DNA of 64,000 nt, from NCBI GenBank assembly GCA_016125215.1, contig WGMF01000029.1, positions 1 through 64,000 of the forward strand, written 5' to 3'. The stretch is from Phycisphaera sp. (GTDB lineage Bacteria > Planctomycetota > Phycisphaerae > Phycisphaerales > Phycisphaeraceae). Position numbers and translations under genes: made by a program. This document shows, piece by piece, positions 44,280-52,673 of this stretch (position 1 is its first letter; each line of letters starts with the position of its first letter). The notes beneath the pieces are model-generated. The model was not told the origin of the DNA. It did no database searches and saw only the letters and a list, made by a program, of their open reading frames with translations.

Positions 44280-44297
44280 AAACTTTGTTGGGATAAC

Positions 44298-44326
44298 AAA
44301 AAAACCCTATCCAACGCTGGACAGGG
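44298..44326 (-). terminator. Attenuator terminator of leuA
   Basis: On the minus strand CCCTGTCCA (44326-44318) and TGGATAGGG (44313-44305) form a nine-position stem with one mismatch around a four-base loop, followed by seven T (44304-44298). It lies between the leader peptide stop and leuA. The 10-base segment 44326-44317 can alternatively pair with 44367-44358 (CTGGATAGGG with CCCTGTCCAG, one G-U), giving an antiterminator that overlaps the leader stop codon. Confidence 0.85.
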
Positions 44327-44359
44327 CTTGAGGTTTCAACCGTCGGCTTTTGGCCGGCC

Positions 44360-44440
44360 CTATCCAGCGTGCGCACCAAGAAGAAGCAGCCCGGCGAGCG
44401 GGAGCGTGGCGGCGGCGTGAATGGGCGGAATAATCTGCAT
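44360..44440 (-). CDS. leuA leader peptide (attenuator)
   Basis: This 26-codon reading frame starts MQIIPPIH and carries Leu codons as TLPLAGLLLLG followed by AHAG and a stop. Six of the last 14 residues are Leu, four of them consecutive, just before the stop codon, which itself lies in the 5' arm of the antiterminator (44367-44358). That is the standard layout for ribosome-mediated attenuation: with ample Leu-tRNA the ribosome reaches the stop and covers the antiterminator arm; when starved it stalls on the Leu run and lets the antiterminator form. No Shine-Dalgarno is seen; the promoter spacing suggests a leaderless message. Confidence 0.8.
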   Translation of the reverse strand: MQIIPPIHAAATLPLAGLLLLGAHAG

Positions 44441-44447
44441 GTCGACA

Positions 44448-44476
44448 ACGATAGCTATATGGAACAGGAACGTCAA
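44448..44476 (-). promoter_or_regulatory. Promoter of the leuA leader
   Basis: TTGACG (44476-44471) and TATCGT (44453-44448) are spaced by 17 bases. Transcription would start about seven bases further on, at or next to the ATG of the leader peptide (44440), so the peptide may be translated from a leaderless mRNA. Confidence 0.7.
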
Positions 44477-44562
44477 CAGACCTACTATCGACCCGTAGGC
44501 GGCGGGGGCTTGAGCCCCGACCCGCCGCGGCGGGCGAATGACATCATCTAAAGGAGCAAACC

Positions 44563-45282
44563 ATGAACACCGCCACAGATATCCAGGTCCGTCCCGCCTC
44601 GTCGCGCGGCCGCACGCAGATCGGCTGGCTCGATAGTTGGCACTCGTTTTCATTCGGCAGGTATTACGACCCGGAAAACACGGGCTTTTCCTGCCTGCGC
44701 GTCATCAACGACGACTACATCAAGCCCGGGGCCGGCTTCGGGGAGCACGGCCACGACAACATGGAGATCATCACCTGGGTCCTGAGCGGCGCGGTGAAGC
44801 ACGGCGACAGCCTCAAGAATCTTCAGACACTCAACGTCGGTGAGGTCCAGGTCATGTCCGCTGGCAGCGGCATCCGCCACAGCGAGTTCAACGCATCGAA
44901 GACCGACGAGCTGCACCTGCTGCAGGTCTGGATCGAGCCCGACCGACAGGGCGTCACCCCACACTATCAACAAAAGCCATTCGACGCTGCGGCGCGGAAA
45001 AATCAGTGGGACACACTGGTGTCACCCGATGGCCGGGGTTCATCGTTGCCCATCCATCAGGACGCGGTCCTGCGTGTGGCTGACCTTGAACCGGGGGCAT
45101 CCGTGAGTGCGGTCAATGCGGTTGGCCGATCGGCGTATGTCCACGTGGCCTTCGGGCAGGTCGAGGCCTCGGGCCAATCCCTGACCGACGGCGACGCGTT
45201 GACGTGGCGTGACGAAGCCGAAACGCTGTTCAAGGCCGCGGCCCGTGCGCAGCTTCTGTGGTTCGATCTCCCCGGGAGGTGA
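44563..45282 (+). CDS. Pirin family protein
   Basis: This 239-residue protein is a two-cupin pirin of the YhaK type. The N-terminal cupin carries the metal-site pattern FGEHGHDNMEIITWVLSG with further His/Glu in GSGIRHSEFN; start DSWHSFSFGRYYDP is typical. Pirins may have quercetin 2,3-dioxygenase activity or redox-sensing roles; here neither is shown. A good Shine-Dalgarno (AAAGGAG) lies 7-8 bases before the ATG. It is divergent from the leuA leader, and the two promoters probably share the 44441-44562 region. Confidence 0.9.
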   Translation: MNTATDIQVRPASSRGRTQIGWLDSWHSFSFGRYYDPENTGFSCLRVINDDYIKPGAGFGEHGHDNMEIITWVLSGAVKHGDSLKNLQTLNVGEVQVMSAGSGIRHSEFNASKTDELHLLQVWIEPDRQGVTPHYQQKPFDAAARKNQWDTLVSPDGRGSSLPIHQDAVLRVADLEPGASVSAVNAVGRSAYVHVAFGQVEASGQSLTDGDALTWRDEAETLFKAAARAQLLWFDLPGR

Positions 45283-45658
45283 TGCGATGAAATAACAGGC
45301 GCGGGTTTGCGTTAGACCCCTGTCGTCGTCGCGTCGTTGCGTGTGTCACGGACGCGGCACGATAGGGTGATTGTTTATTCATGGCCGATTGGGGAAAAAC
45401 CTAGCGACGAATTGATGAAACCTTACGTTCTTTGACCGCGTCGGATGATAATATGCAAAGGGTCAGGGTCCGGTCACATCAAACAGCGAGTTGGCGATAC
45501 TGGAGTGTTTTGTTGAGTGCGTTGTTGAGCGCATTGGTTGAGTGCGGAGAGGCGCATGTCCGGGCAAGTCACAGGACGCGGTGTGACAGCGGCCCCGATC
45601 AGGATGCGTGTCATCGAGTGGACGGGCGTGGGTTGAGTACTCTTCTTGGGGATATGCG
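45283..45658. other. Intergenic, no gene seen
   Basis: This 376-base gap contains only a small run of TTGAGTGC-like direct repeats near 45512-45545 (GTTGAGTGC, GTTGAGCGC, GTTGAGTGC). No terminator or coding signal was recognised. Confidence 0.5.
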
Positions 45659-45853
45659 ATGATCCGATTCAAATGCAGCGAGTGTGGTCAGCGTCTTCAC
45701 GCGGTTCGGGAGTGGGCCAAGCGCAGGGTGCGCTGTCCCTCGTGTCAACAGGTGACGCACGTGCCCGAAGAGCACGCGCCCGGGCCTGCGTCAGCAAAAA
45801 GTAAATTGCCGATGAGTGACCGCATGGACGCGATCCTGCACTTCGAGGGGTGA
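45659..45853 (+). CDS. Small zinc-ribbon protein
   Basis: This 64-residue protein starts MIRFKCSECGQRLHAVREW and has a second pair as VRCPSCQQVTHVPEE, giving a CxxC-x(18 or so)-CxxC zinc ribbon. Such N-terminal ribbons are common in planctomycete regulatory or membrane proteins, where a larger domain follows; here the frame stops after about 25 further residues. It may be a complete small protein or the remnant of a longer one. ATG 45659 was used because the ribbon begins there. Confidence 0.65.
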   Translation: MIRFKCSECGQRLHAVREWAKRRVRCPSCQQVTHVPEEHAPGPASAKSKLPMSDRMDAILHFEG

Positions 45854-45863
45854 TCCCCGGGAC

Positions 45864-46898
45864 CTACAGCTTTGCGGCGGGCTGCGCGTGGATGGCTTTG
45901 GCCATCACCCCGGCCAGGGTGTGCCCGATCTGGGTCATGCCGATGTCATTGGGGTGGACGAGGTCGACGGTCAGGCCCCCGGGGTCGCGCAGCAACGTGC
46001 GTCCATCGATGTAGGCCACTCGGGGCGAGTCCTGTTTGTGGGCGATCTCCCGGACGATCTCGCGGAAGGCCGGCACGTTCGACGGGCCGGTCTGAAAGTC
46101 GTGGTCGCATGTGAACACGTCGATGCAGAAAATAAACTTGTCGGGGTGTGCGCGAACCACGGTCGAGACGAAGTGGTCCACCGCCTCACGGAACTTCTCC
46201 ACCGGCCATGTGCGCACGTTGATGCCCATCTCGAACGTGGCAAAATCCCAGTCGTCGCGCCCGGCAATGTGATCGGCCATCGCGCTGTCCATCTGGGCCG
46301 ACCCGCCGACGCCGAGGTTCACAAGGTCCACGCCCAGTTGTGTTGCACACTGCGCAGCGTAGGTGCTGTGCGGCGCGATGGCGTGGGCGCCGTGCGTGAT
46401 CGACGAGCCGTAGGCAAGCATGGTTTTCGTCGGCGTCGAGCCGGGGGCGGGGTAGGTCAGGCCGCCCTCGATGGCCAGGATGCGCACCGGGTGGATCGGC
46501 GGGAGGCACACGCGCACAAGGCCGGCATCGAAGGGCAGCTTGCGCTCCTTTGTAATACGCGACATCACCTCGAACTTGGCAGGGTCTTTGATGGTGATCT
46601 TGATCTCGGTCGGTTCCCGGCTCAGCAGGACCGTCTGACCCGAGAAGCAGCCGTGGTACACCATGGCCACGGGCGGCACGACGTTGTCATCGAGATTCTG
46701 CAGGACCACGCGGGCCTCATCGCCGACCTTGAGCATCCCGCGCAACTCGACCCCCGAGCCGTGCAGGACCATGTTCTGCGCACCACGGTTGACCCGCTCG
46801 CGCACGGCAAGCGGGATGCGTGAGGTTTTGAATCCGGGCTGGTCGGGCGTCTGGATGATGTCGCAGACGTTGTGAAGTTCGATGGACTGGTATTTCAT
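45864..46898 (-). CDS. SGNH/GDSL-type hydrolase
   Basis: This 344-residue protein has an N-terminal beta-rich domain (about residues 1-165) and a C-terminal SGNH hydrolase. Motifs: nucleophile block MLAYGSSITHG, the glycine block NLGVGGSAQMD, the asparagine block FEMGINVRTW and the catalytic DLVHPNDIGM. These esterases deacylate sugars or lipids. There is no signal peptide in the ATG 46898 version; an upstream extension would be coded by tandem repeats and is unlikely. The small zinc-ribbon gene lies 10 bases from its 3' end on the opposite strand. Confidence 0.82.
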   Translation of the reverse strand: MKYQSIELHNVCDIIQTPDQPGFKTSRIPLAVRERVNRGAQNMVLHGSGVELRGMLKVGDEARVVLQNLDDNVVPPVAMVYHGCFSGQTVLLSREPTEIKITIKDPAKFEVMSRITKERKLPFDAGLVRVCLPPIHPVRILAIEGGLTYPAPGSTPTKTMLAYGSSITHGAHAIAPHSTYAAQCATQLGVDLVNLGVGGSAQMDSAMADHIAGRDDWDFATFEMGINVRTWPVEKFREAVDHFVSTVVRAHPDKFIFCIDVFTCDHDFQTGPSNVPAFREIVREIAHKQDSPRVAYIDGRTLLRDPGGLTVDLVHPNDIGMTQIGHTLAGVMAKAIHAQPAAKL

Positions 46899-46974
46899 GA
46901 GGGCGGATTGTAGGGCATCCGCTGCGGAGTCGCCGTGGTGTCTGGTCATTGTTGCGCTGACACACATGGCGGCC

Positions 46975-47049
46975 TTCGCGGCCACGCCATGTGGCACCCC
47001 GATTGGCCATGCCATGTGGCACCCCGATTGGCCACGCCATGTGGCACCC
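46975..47049. repeat. Tandem 27-base repeat
   Basis: About 2.7 copies of a 27-base unit (GGCCACGCCATGTGGCACCC plus CGATT) run from 46975 to 47049, with one or two differences per copy. Each unit includes the near palindrome GCCATGTGGC. It lies upstream of the SGNH gene. Confidence 0.85.
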
Positions 47050-47062
47050 AACTCGCGGGGCC

Positions 47063-47224
47063 GGGGAAGTAACCGCAGATTGCGCAGATATCACAGATCG
47101 ATCCAGTTACATGATCCGGAAATCTGCCTTGAATCTGCGTCGTCTGTGAAATCTGCGGTTTCTGTATCGACGCTCACGATATTTCCATACTGGCGTCGTG
47201 GATCATTCTGTCAGGCGTTCTTAG
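47063..47224. repeat. Word-repeat element with 60-bp tail, copy B
   Basis: An inverted CGCAGATTGCGCAGAT / AATCTGCG element (47063-47161) is followed by a 60-base tail (47162-47224) matching 78-140 with about five differences. The tail runs into the stop codon of the radical SAM gene. Confidence 0.75.
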
Positions 47225-48435
47225 TTCATCACGCGCAGGCGCACAGGCGTGTGGCCGCAGTGGGGTTCCTCAGCCAGGTAGTTGTGCGATTCGGCGTAGG
47301 CTCGTGCGCGGCAGCCCATGCAGACCTTGTTGTATTCGCACACGCCGCACTTGCCCTCGAGGTTCGACTCGTCACGCAGCTCGGCAAAGATGTGGCTCTC
47401 ACGCCAGATCGCGGGCAGGCCGCGGTCCTTGACGTTGCCACTGGTCACGGGCAGGTATCCGCACGGGAAGACCTCGCCGTTGTGCGAGACGAAACAGACC
47501 GACTGTCCCGCGAGACACCCCTTGGTCATCGCCTTCATATCCCCCCCGCCCCCGGAAGTTGAGCCGGGGTGACCCCCCCCGGAAGTTGAACCCGGATGGC
47601 CGCCGCCGGCCGCACTGGGGTGCATGCCCTTGTGCGGGTGGGCGTTCGTCGGCATGGCGTGGCCGTCTTGTTTGGCACGCTGGCGCATGACGCGGAAGTA
47701 GTGGGGGGCACAGGTCGCTTTGAGGTGGATTTTTTCTTCGAGGCTCCGGTCGTAGATCCAGTTGAGTGCCGCCTCGTATTCATCGTCGTTGAGGATGATG
47801 TCCTGCGAGAGTTCCATGCCGCAGCCCACGGGCACGAGCATGAAGATGTGCAGCGCATCCGCCCCGAGGTCCAGCGCCAGGTTGTACATGCGGTCGAGCA
47901 TGAGGTGGTTGAGCTTGGTGACGGTGGTGTTGATCTGCATGGACATGCCGTGCTCGCGGAGGCATCGGAAGCCGCGCACGGTGGACTCGAAGGCGCCGTC
48001 GATGCCGCGGAAGCGGTCGTGTGTGGCGGCGTCGGGCCCGTCGAAACTCATGGAGACCCTGCGGACGCCCACGTCGACGATGCGCTTGGCCACGGCGTCG
48101 TTCATGATGGTGCCGTTGGTGGCCAGCGCGGTGGGTAGGCCGACGTTGCGGGCTTCCTCAGCCAGTTCAAAGAGGTCCGGTCGCATGAGCGGTTCGCCGC
48201 CGGAGAAGACGAGGATGGGGTTGCCCGTTTCGGGCAGGCTGCGTACGAACGCCATCGCCTGTTCGGTGGTCAGGTCGTCCTGACAGAGCTTGCGTGAGAC
48301 ATCGAGCCGACGGCAGTGGACACAGGCCAGGTTGCAGCCCGCGGTCGATTCCCAGAAGACCAGCCGCAGCGGTGGGGCGACGGGGGTTGCGGGAGTGGTT
48401 GAGCCGGTCACGTTGTGGTCATGCGTGGGATTCAT
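47221..48435 (-). CDS. Radical SAM/SPASM protein, AhbD/NirJ-like
   Basis: This 404-residue protein has the radical SAM cluster motif CNLACVHC (about residues 34-41) and a C-terminal SPASM-type cluster region (CVSHNGEVFPCGYL-like: CFVSHNGEVFPCGYL, and CGVCEYNKVCMGCRARAYA). The latter pattern is typical of AhbD, AhbC and NirJ proteins of the alternative heme and heme d1 routes, so a role in heme b synthesis is plausible but not certain. Between about residues 268 and 295 there is an odd Gly/Ser/His/Pro insert (GGGHPGSTSGGGHPGSTSGG) that contains two CCCCCGGAAG motifs (47549, 47576). The YgbA-like gene is upstream on the same strand. Confidence 0.82.
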   Translation of the reverse strand: MNPTHDHNVTGSTTPATPVAPPLRLVFWESTAGCNLACVHCRRLDVSRKLCQDDLTTEQAMAFVRSLPETGNPILVFSGGEPLMRPDLFELAEEARNVGLPTALATNGTIMNDAVAKRIVDVGVRRVSMSFDGPDAATHDRFRGIDGAFESTVRGFRCLREHGMSMQINTTVTKLNHLMLDRMYNLALDLGADALHIFMLVPVGCGMELSQDIILNDDEYEAALNWIYDRSLEEKIHLKATCAPHYFRVMRQRAKQDGHAMPTNAHPHKGMHPSAAGGGHPGSTSGGGHPGSTSGGGGDMKAMTKGCLAGQSVCFVSHNGEVFPCGYLPVTSGNVKDRGLPAIWRESHIFAELRDESNLEGKCGVCEYNKVCMGCRARAYAESHNYLAEEPHCGHTPVRLRVMN

Positions 48436-48576
48436 GCTTTGCCCTTGCCGTTCTTATCTGGGGTGTGAAGAGATTCGCTGACTTCCTACTTCTTATTTTC
48501 TGCTTCCTGCTTCCAACTTCCTGCTTCCTACTTCTTCGAGTCTCGTACGGGGGTGACGGAGTGACAAGTGGACGAT

Positions 48577-48915
48577 TCAGAAGAAAAGATGCAGCAGGTA
48601 ATCGATTCGCCCTCTGAGGACGAACTTCCGCCCGGAGTAGGCCATGACGCTTCGGATGCGCTGGCGGTACTCGGGCTTGTAGCAATGTTTGGGGCAGTGC
48701 TTGCACTCGGGCTTGGGATCGCGGATGCATCGTATCCGTCGTTGGAAGCTGTACGCCAGAAGATTCTCACATTCGGGACAGAGTTTGGGGTCGTGGTTCA
48801 ACATATGGGCCAGATCGACGCCATCGTGAGAAACCACACGGAGTTCGCACTGGCTGTGGTGGTCGTGGCAATAAAGCTCGATAAACCGTGCCAAGGTTTT
48901 TAAGTCCTTTTCCAT
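48577..48915 (-). CDS. YgbA-like nitrous-oxide/NO-responsive family protein
   Basis: This 112-residue protein fits the family named from E. coli ygbA (nitric oxide induced). Conserved features: TLARFIELYCHDHH, CPECENLLAYSFQRRIRC, CKHCPKHCY and YRQRIRSVMAYSGRKFVLRG, with eight or so cysteines that could hold a metal or iron-sulfur cluster. Function is unknown; NO stress response is inferred from the family. It precedes the AhbD-like gene by 141 bases on the same strand. An in-frame ATG at 48954 would add 13 residues. No clear NsrR or FNR box was found upstream. Confidence 0.75.
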   Translation of the reverse strand: MEKDLKTLARFIELYCHDHHSQCELRVVSHDGVDLAHMLNHDPKLCPECENLLAYSFQRRIRCIRDPKPECKHCPKHCYKPEYRQRIRSVMAYSGRKFVLRGRIDYLLHLFF

Positions 48916-49088
48916 CCTTGGGCTACGCACTGCCTGATTCGCTTGACTAATCATGAGAATCCCGCCTGTGAATTTGGGTATTTCTTTCCAACCGTGAGAA
49001 TAGTTGCAAACGTGATGCCATATCTGGTTATTCGGGTTTTATTTTCCTCTTTGGCGCGGGTTTTGATATCACTCACGTCGAGGGTCAC

Positions 49089-50162
49089 ATGCTCCGTCAG
49101 AAACTACTCGTCATTTTCTTCGGCTTGGCGCTGCTCATCGTGGTGATGGCGGTGGTCGCGCTCGTCTCGCTCAACGGCGTGCTTGACGACCTCAACGCCC
49201 TTCACGAGCACACCCACTCCATGGTCGAGCGTTGCCAGAACCTCAACGCCACCATGTCGCAGATAGAACGGCTGATCCATCACCCCTCATCGAGCAACCC
49301 TCTCGAATCAGACAGCCAGACCGCCAATGAGCGTCTCGTGGCCCTGACCCGTGATGCAGGCGCCCAGGCGCGGGACCTGCTCGAACACGAGGAGTTTCAC
49401 GACCCACAGGTCCTCGCCCGTGCCCGGGGGCTTGTCGAGGGGCTCAACAAACTCCAGAGCCTTGTTGCCGACTTGCCCCGGACGGATTCGCCGTTGGTCA
49501 TCGAGCCTTACCTCCAGGCCATGTCTTTAGCCGGCGAAACCCGTGAGCACGTGCTGTCGCTGGACACCTACGCCCAGCGTTGTGCCGTGCAGTCACAGGC
49601 CGCGATCGTCTCGCGTTTCCGCTGGCTGGTGATCGGGCTGGCGGTCGGGTTCTTCCTCTGGCTCAACGGGTCGGTGATCCTGCTCGTGCGTGCGGCGACG
49701 ATGGTCCTCAAGCCCATCGACCGCCTCATCCTGGCCAGCCGGGAACTGGGCAAGGAACACTTCGAGCACCGCGTCGAGGAGGGCAGGCGGGACGAGTTCG
49801 ACGAACTCGGACGGGCCTTCAACCTCCTGGCCTCGCAGCTCCAGCAGAACGAAAAGCAGCGCCTCGAGACGCTCGGCCAGGTCGCGCTAACCCTCAACCA
49901 CGAGCTGAATAACGCCATTGCAATCATCGAGATGCAACTGAGCCTGCTCCGAAGAAGGTCTGCGTCGGGGCAGACCTTCGAGAGCTGCCTCGAACGCATC
50001 CACCACAGCCTCGAACGCATGTCCAGCGTGGTGGACGGCCTGAAGCAGGTCAAAAGAATCGTGTTGACCGATTACACCGCGGGCGTAAAAATGATGGACC
50101 TGGAAAAATCGATCCAGCGTGATCCATCGGTCCTTGCGCATCATTCCCCATCCGGGGCGTGA
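49089..50162 (+). CDS. HAMP-domain sensor with HisKA-like helix but no ATPase domain
   Basis: This 357-residue membrane protein has two membrane segments (LLVIFFGLALLIVVMAVVAL near residue 5 and FRWLVIGLAVGFFLWLNGSV near 180) around a helical periplasmic sensor. A HAMP domain (about residues 200-255) leads to a kinase-like dimerisation helix with NHELNNAIAIIEMQLSLL (candidate phosphoacceptor His). The frame ends about 70 residues on, and no N, G1 or G2 box is seen. It is a half kinase; the complete kinase gene starts 10 bases downstream. Together they may work as a pair, with the second supplying phosphorylation. Confidence 0.78.
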   Translation: MLRQKLLVIFFGLALLIVVMAVVALVSLNGVLDDLNALHEHTHSMVERCQNLNATMSQIERLIHHPSSSNPLESDSQTANERLVALTRDAGAQARDLLEHEEFHDPQVLARARGLVEGLNKLQSLVADLPRTDSPLVIEPYLQAMSLAGETREHVLSLDTYAQRCAVQSQAAIVSRFRWLVIGLAVGFFLWLNGSVILLVRAATMVLKPIDRLILASRELGKEHFEHRVEEGRRDEFDELGRAFNLLASQLQQNEKQRLETLGQVALTLNHELNNAIAIIEMQLSLLRRRSASGQTFESCLERIHHSLERMSSVVDGLKQVKRIVLTDYTAGVKMMDLEKSIQRDPSVLAHHSPSGA

Positions 50163-50172
50163 TGCGACGCCC

Positions 50173-51504
50173 ATGAAGCCATCGCAGCCCGATCCCGAAG
50201 CCGAATCCCACCGGCACATCCTCACGCTGCACCTGCGGTGGTTCGTGCGCCTGCGCTGGTATGCCGGCTTCGTCGCCCTGCTGGCCGGCCTGTTCCTCAA
50301 ACCCTTTTTCCCAGCCGCCAGCCACCCGGGGTTCGTTGCGGCCATGGGTGGCGTGATCCTGACTTACAACCTGTTACTCTGGGGCCTGGTCCGCCGATCC
50401 CGGCCGCACAACACCACCCTCAAGCTGGCCTGGACGCAGGTGCTCCTCGACCTGGCCTGCCTGGGCTTGCTGGCCCTGTGGACCGGAGGACCGGCCAGCC
50501 CGCTGCTGGGTTTCTTTGTGTTTCACATGGTCTTTGCCAGCCTGCTCCTGGGCTCAACGCCCGCCTACGTCGCCGCAGGGTTTGCCGTCACGTTCCTGGC
50601 GTCGACCCTCCTGATCGCCAACGCCTGGCCCGATGACCCGATCGCACGCCTGCAACTGGCCGGCTGGGTCGCCACGCTCGTGCTCACCGTCTACCTCACC
50701 AACCACGTCACCCGCAGCCTCCGAAGGCACCGCCGGAACCTCGTCCGACGCAACCGCCGAATCCGCGACCTGATCGATCAGCTCCAGCTCCAACAGCAGG
50801 CCATGATCCAGCACGAAAAAATGGTTGCCACCGGGCAGATGGCAGCCGGCATCGCTCACGAGATTGCCAACCCCTTAGCCAGCATGGACTCGATCCTCCA
50901 ACTCGCCCACCGCCGCGCCTCCTCCATGACCACCGACCGACTCGACGCCCTGCGCACACAGGTCGAACGCATCAAACACACCATCCACCAGATGAAAGGC
51001 TTTGCCCACCCGACCGACGCCGTCTGGCAACAGGCCTCCGTCAACGAACTGGCCGACCACGCACTCGACCTGATCCGTTTCGACCACCGCATCCGCAAAG
51101 TCAAAATCGAAAAACAATACGACGCCTCACCCGCCTGCGTCGTCCGCGTCCAGCCGCACGCCATGGAGCAGGTCATGACCAACATCCTGCTCAACGCCCT
51201 CGACGCAATGGACAGCGCCGAATCCCCCACGCTCACGCTCCGCACCGCCTGCGACGGCTCAACCTGCCGGATCGAGGTCACCGACACCGGCCCGGGCATC
51301 GCGCCCAACCACATCGACAAGCTCTTCGAGCCTTTCTTCACCACCAAGCCCGTCGGCAAAGGCACCGGCCTGGGCCTGTCCATCTCTTACAAGTTGATGC
51401 AGAACCAGGGCGGCACCATCGAAGTCCGCTCCCGCCCCGCCCCCCAGCGCGGCGCGACCTTCACGCTCATCCTCCCCGCCTCTCAAAAACCGTCTCCCCG
51501 TTGA
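50173..51504 (+). CDS. Sensor histidine kinase
   Basis: This 443-residue inner-membrane kinase has about six N-terminal membrane segments (residues 20-180), a coiled coil, the HisKA H-box [20 protein letters not shown], the N-box [10 protein letters not shown], the G1 box [12 protein letters not shown]-box LFEPFFTTK and G2 box [11 protein letters not shown]. All catalytic motifs are intact. It is coded 10 bases after the HAMP half-kinase. No response regulator gene is adjacent. The ATG 50173 was chosen over an upstream start that would overlap the previous gene. Confidence 0.9.
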   Translation: MKPSQPDPEAESHRHILTLHLRWFVRLRWYAGFVALLAGLFLKPFFPAASHPGFVAAMGGVILTYNLLLWGLVRRSRPHNTTLKLAWTQVLLDLACLGLLALWTGGPASPLLGFFVFHMVFASLLLGSTPAYVAAGFAVTFLASTLLIANAWPDDPIARLQLAGWVATLVLTVYLTNHVTRSLRRHRRNLVRRNRRIRDLIDQLQLQQQAMIQHEKMVATGQMAAGIAHEIANPLASMDSILQLAHRRASSMTTDRLDALRTQVERIKHTIHQMKGFAHPTDAVWQQASVNELADHALDLIRFDHRIRKVKIEKQYDASPACVVRVQPHAMEQVMTNILLNALDAMDSAESPTLTLRTACDGSTCRIEVTDTGPGIAPNHIDKLFEPFFTTKPVGKGTGLGLSISYKLMQNQGGTIEVRSRPAPQRGATFTLILPASQKPSPR

Positions 51505-51532
51505 TTTTTCGACACTCGCCCGCACCCCCGTA

Positions 51533-52624
51533 TCACGCTACATCGCGGCGCTGGGGCAGCAGCATGAGCGCCACACCGATCAGCAGCGCCGCCCCGGGCT
51601 CGGGCAGGGCCGGGGGAAGCGTGTAGCCCACGCGGTCGTACCCGATCACGTCCAGGGCGCGGTAGTCGTTGGCGGAGAAGGTCAGCAGTTCGCCGCCGAC
51701 GAGGGTCGGGTCCATCAACCCCAGGCCCAGATCGTTCTTCCAGTGCGACTCTTCGTAGACCGAGCCGTGCGAGAAGAGCGCCACGGGCGTGGCCCCGCCG
51801 TCAACCGAAAAATACTTGTCCACGTCGTCCACGGTCCAGTCGATAATGCCTAACCCACCGCCGGTGCCGACGCTGCGTGAGGAAAACTTGAAGAGGTCCA
51901 GCGGTGTGACGTATTTGAGCTGATTGTCGTTAAGGCCGGGGGCGGTGGCGTTGCTGGCGAGGATATCCACACCGCTGACGAAGCCCAGCAGGTGGCCGAT
52001 CTCGTGGGCCGCGGTCCCGATGAAATCGATCTTGTTGGCCGCGATGCCGTCGCCGCGGTCAAAGTCGTAGATGTTCTGTGTGGTGAAGGTGATGATGCCG
52101 TCGGTGCCGTTTTGCCCGCCGGGGTAGATGCCCAGGGCCTTGGCGTTGGCGGACGAGATACGGAGGATGGCGTTGTTCTCAGGGCCGGCCTGACCGGGTC
52201 CGCCGGTGCCGGTGTCGAAGTAGGGCGTGGCGCTGACTACGCCATTGGGATTGTTGGCGGTGCGGTTGATGAGCATGGCGAACGCGGAGCCGGCCTGGAG
52301 TTGGCTGCTGCTCGTCAGGTCGTCGGCGCTGTGGCGGTCGGCCACGAGCGCCGCCCGCACCTCGTTGTAAGAGTAAAGGTCGTAGAACGTGTCGGTGTGA
52401 CCCAGCACGCCGTTGGGCAGGGCAGCGCCTTTGACGCGGATGTTGACGGTGATCGGGTCGTCGAAAGCGCTGGACCAGAGGGCCGCGGCCTCGGCCACGC
52501 CGGCGAGCATTTGGGGCGTGGCCCCGCCGCCGTTGGTGATGTTGAAGACCATCGCCGCGTGGGCGTGGGCGGGTGCGAAGTCAGTGCAGAGGACAGCTAG
52601 CACGAGCAAGGCTGCGCGTTTCAT
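51533..52624 (-). CDS. PEP-CTERM sorted metalloprotease (NF038122-like)
   Basis: This 363-residue secreted protein has a signal peptide ([19 protein letters not shown]), a zinc-protease core with [14 protein letters not shown] (HExxHxxGFxxxxD pattern), and a C-terminal PEP-CTERM sorting tail ([20 protein letters not shown]). Planctomycetes use such tails to direct proteins to the outer surface through an exosortase. The protease is probably surface or matrix associated. ATG 52624 was chosen to give the signal peptide. It lies 49 bases downstream of a sigma factor gene on the same strand, which may control it. Confidence 0.87.
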   Translation of the reverse strand: MKRAALLVLAVLCTDFAPAHAHAAMVFNITNGGGATPQMLAGVAEAAALWSSAFDDPITVNIRVKGAALPNGVLGHTDTFYDLYSYNEVRAALVADRHSADDLTSSSQLQAGSAFAMLINRTANNPNGVVSATPYFDTGTGGPGQAGPENNAILRISSANAKALGIYPGGQNGTDGIITFTTQNIYDFDRGDGIAANKIDFIGTAAHEIGHLLGFVSGVDILASNATAPGLNDNQLKYVTPLDLFKFSSRSVGTGGGLGIIDWTVDDVDKYFSVDGGATPVALFSHGSVYEESHWKNDLGLGLMDPTLVGGELLTFSANDYRALDVIGYDRVGYTLPPALPEPGAALLIGVALMLLPQRRDVA

Positions 52625-52673
52625 CGGGAACTCCTTGTGAAACACAACGGGTGGGTTAGGGGTTGGTCGCGAC

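Noticed and set aside
44360-44653. Longer 97-codon reading of the leader frame
   Set aside because: The upstream part overlaps the pirin gene start and the promoter; only the last 26 codons lie after the inferred transcription start.
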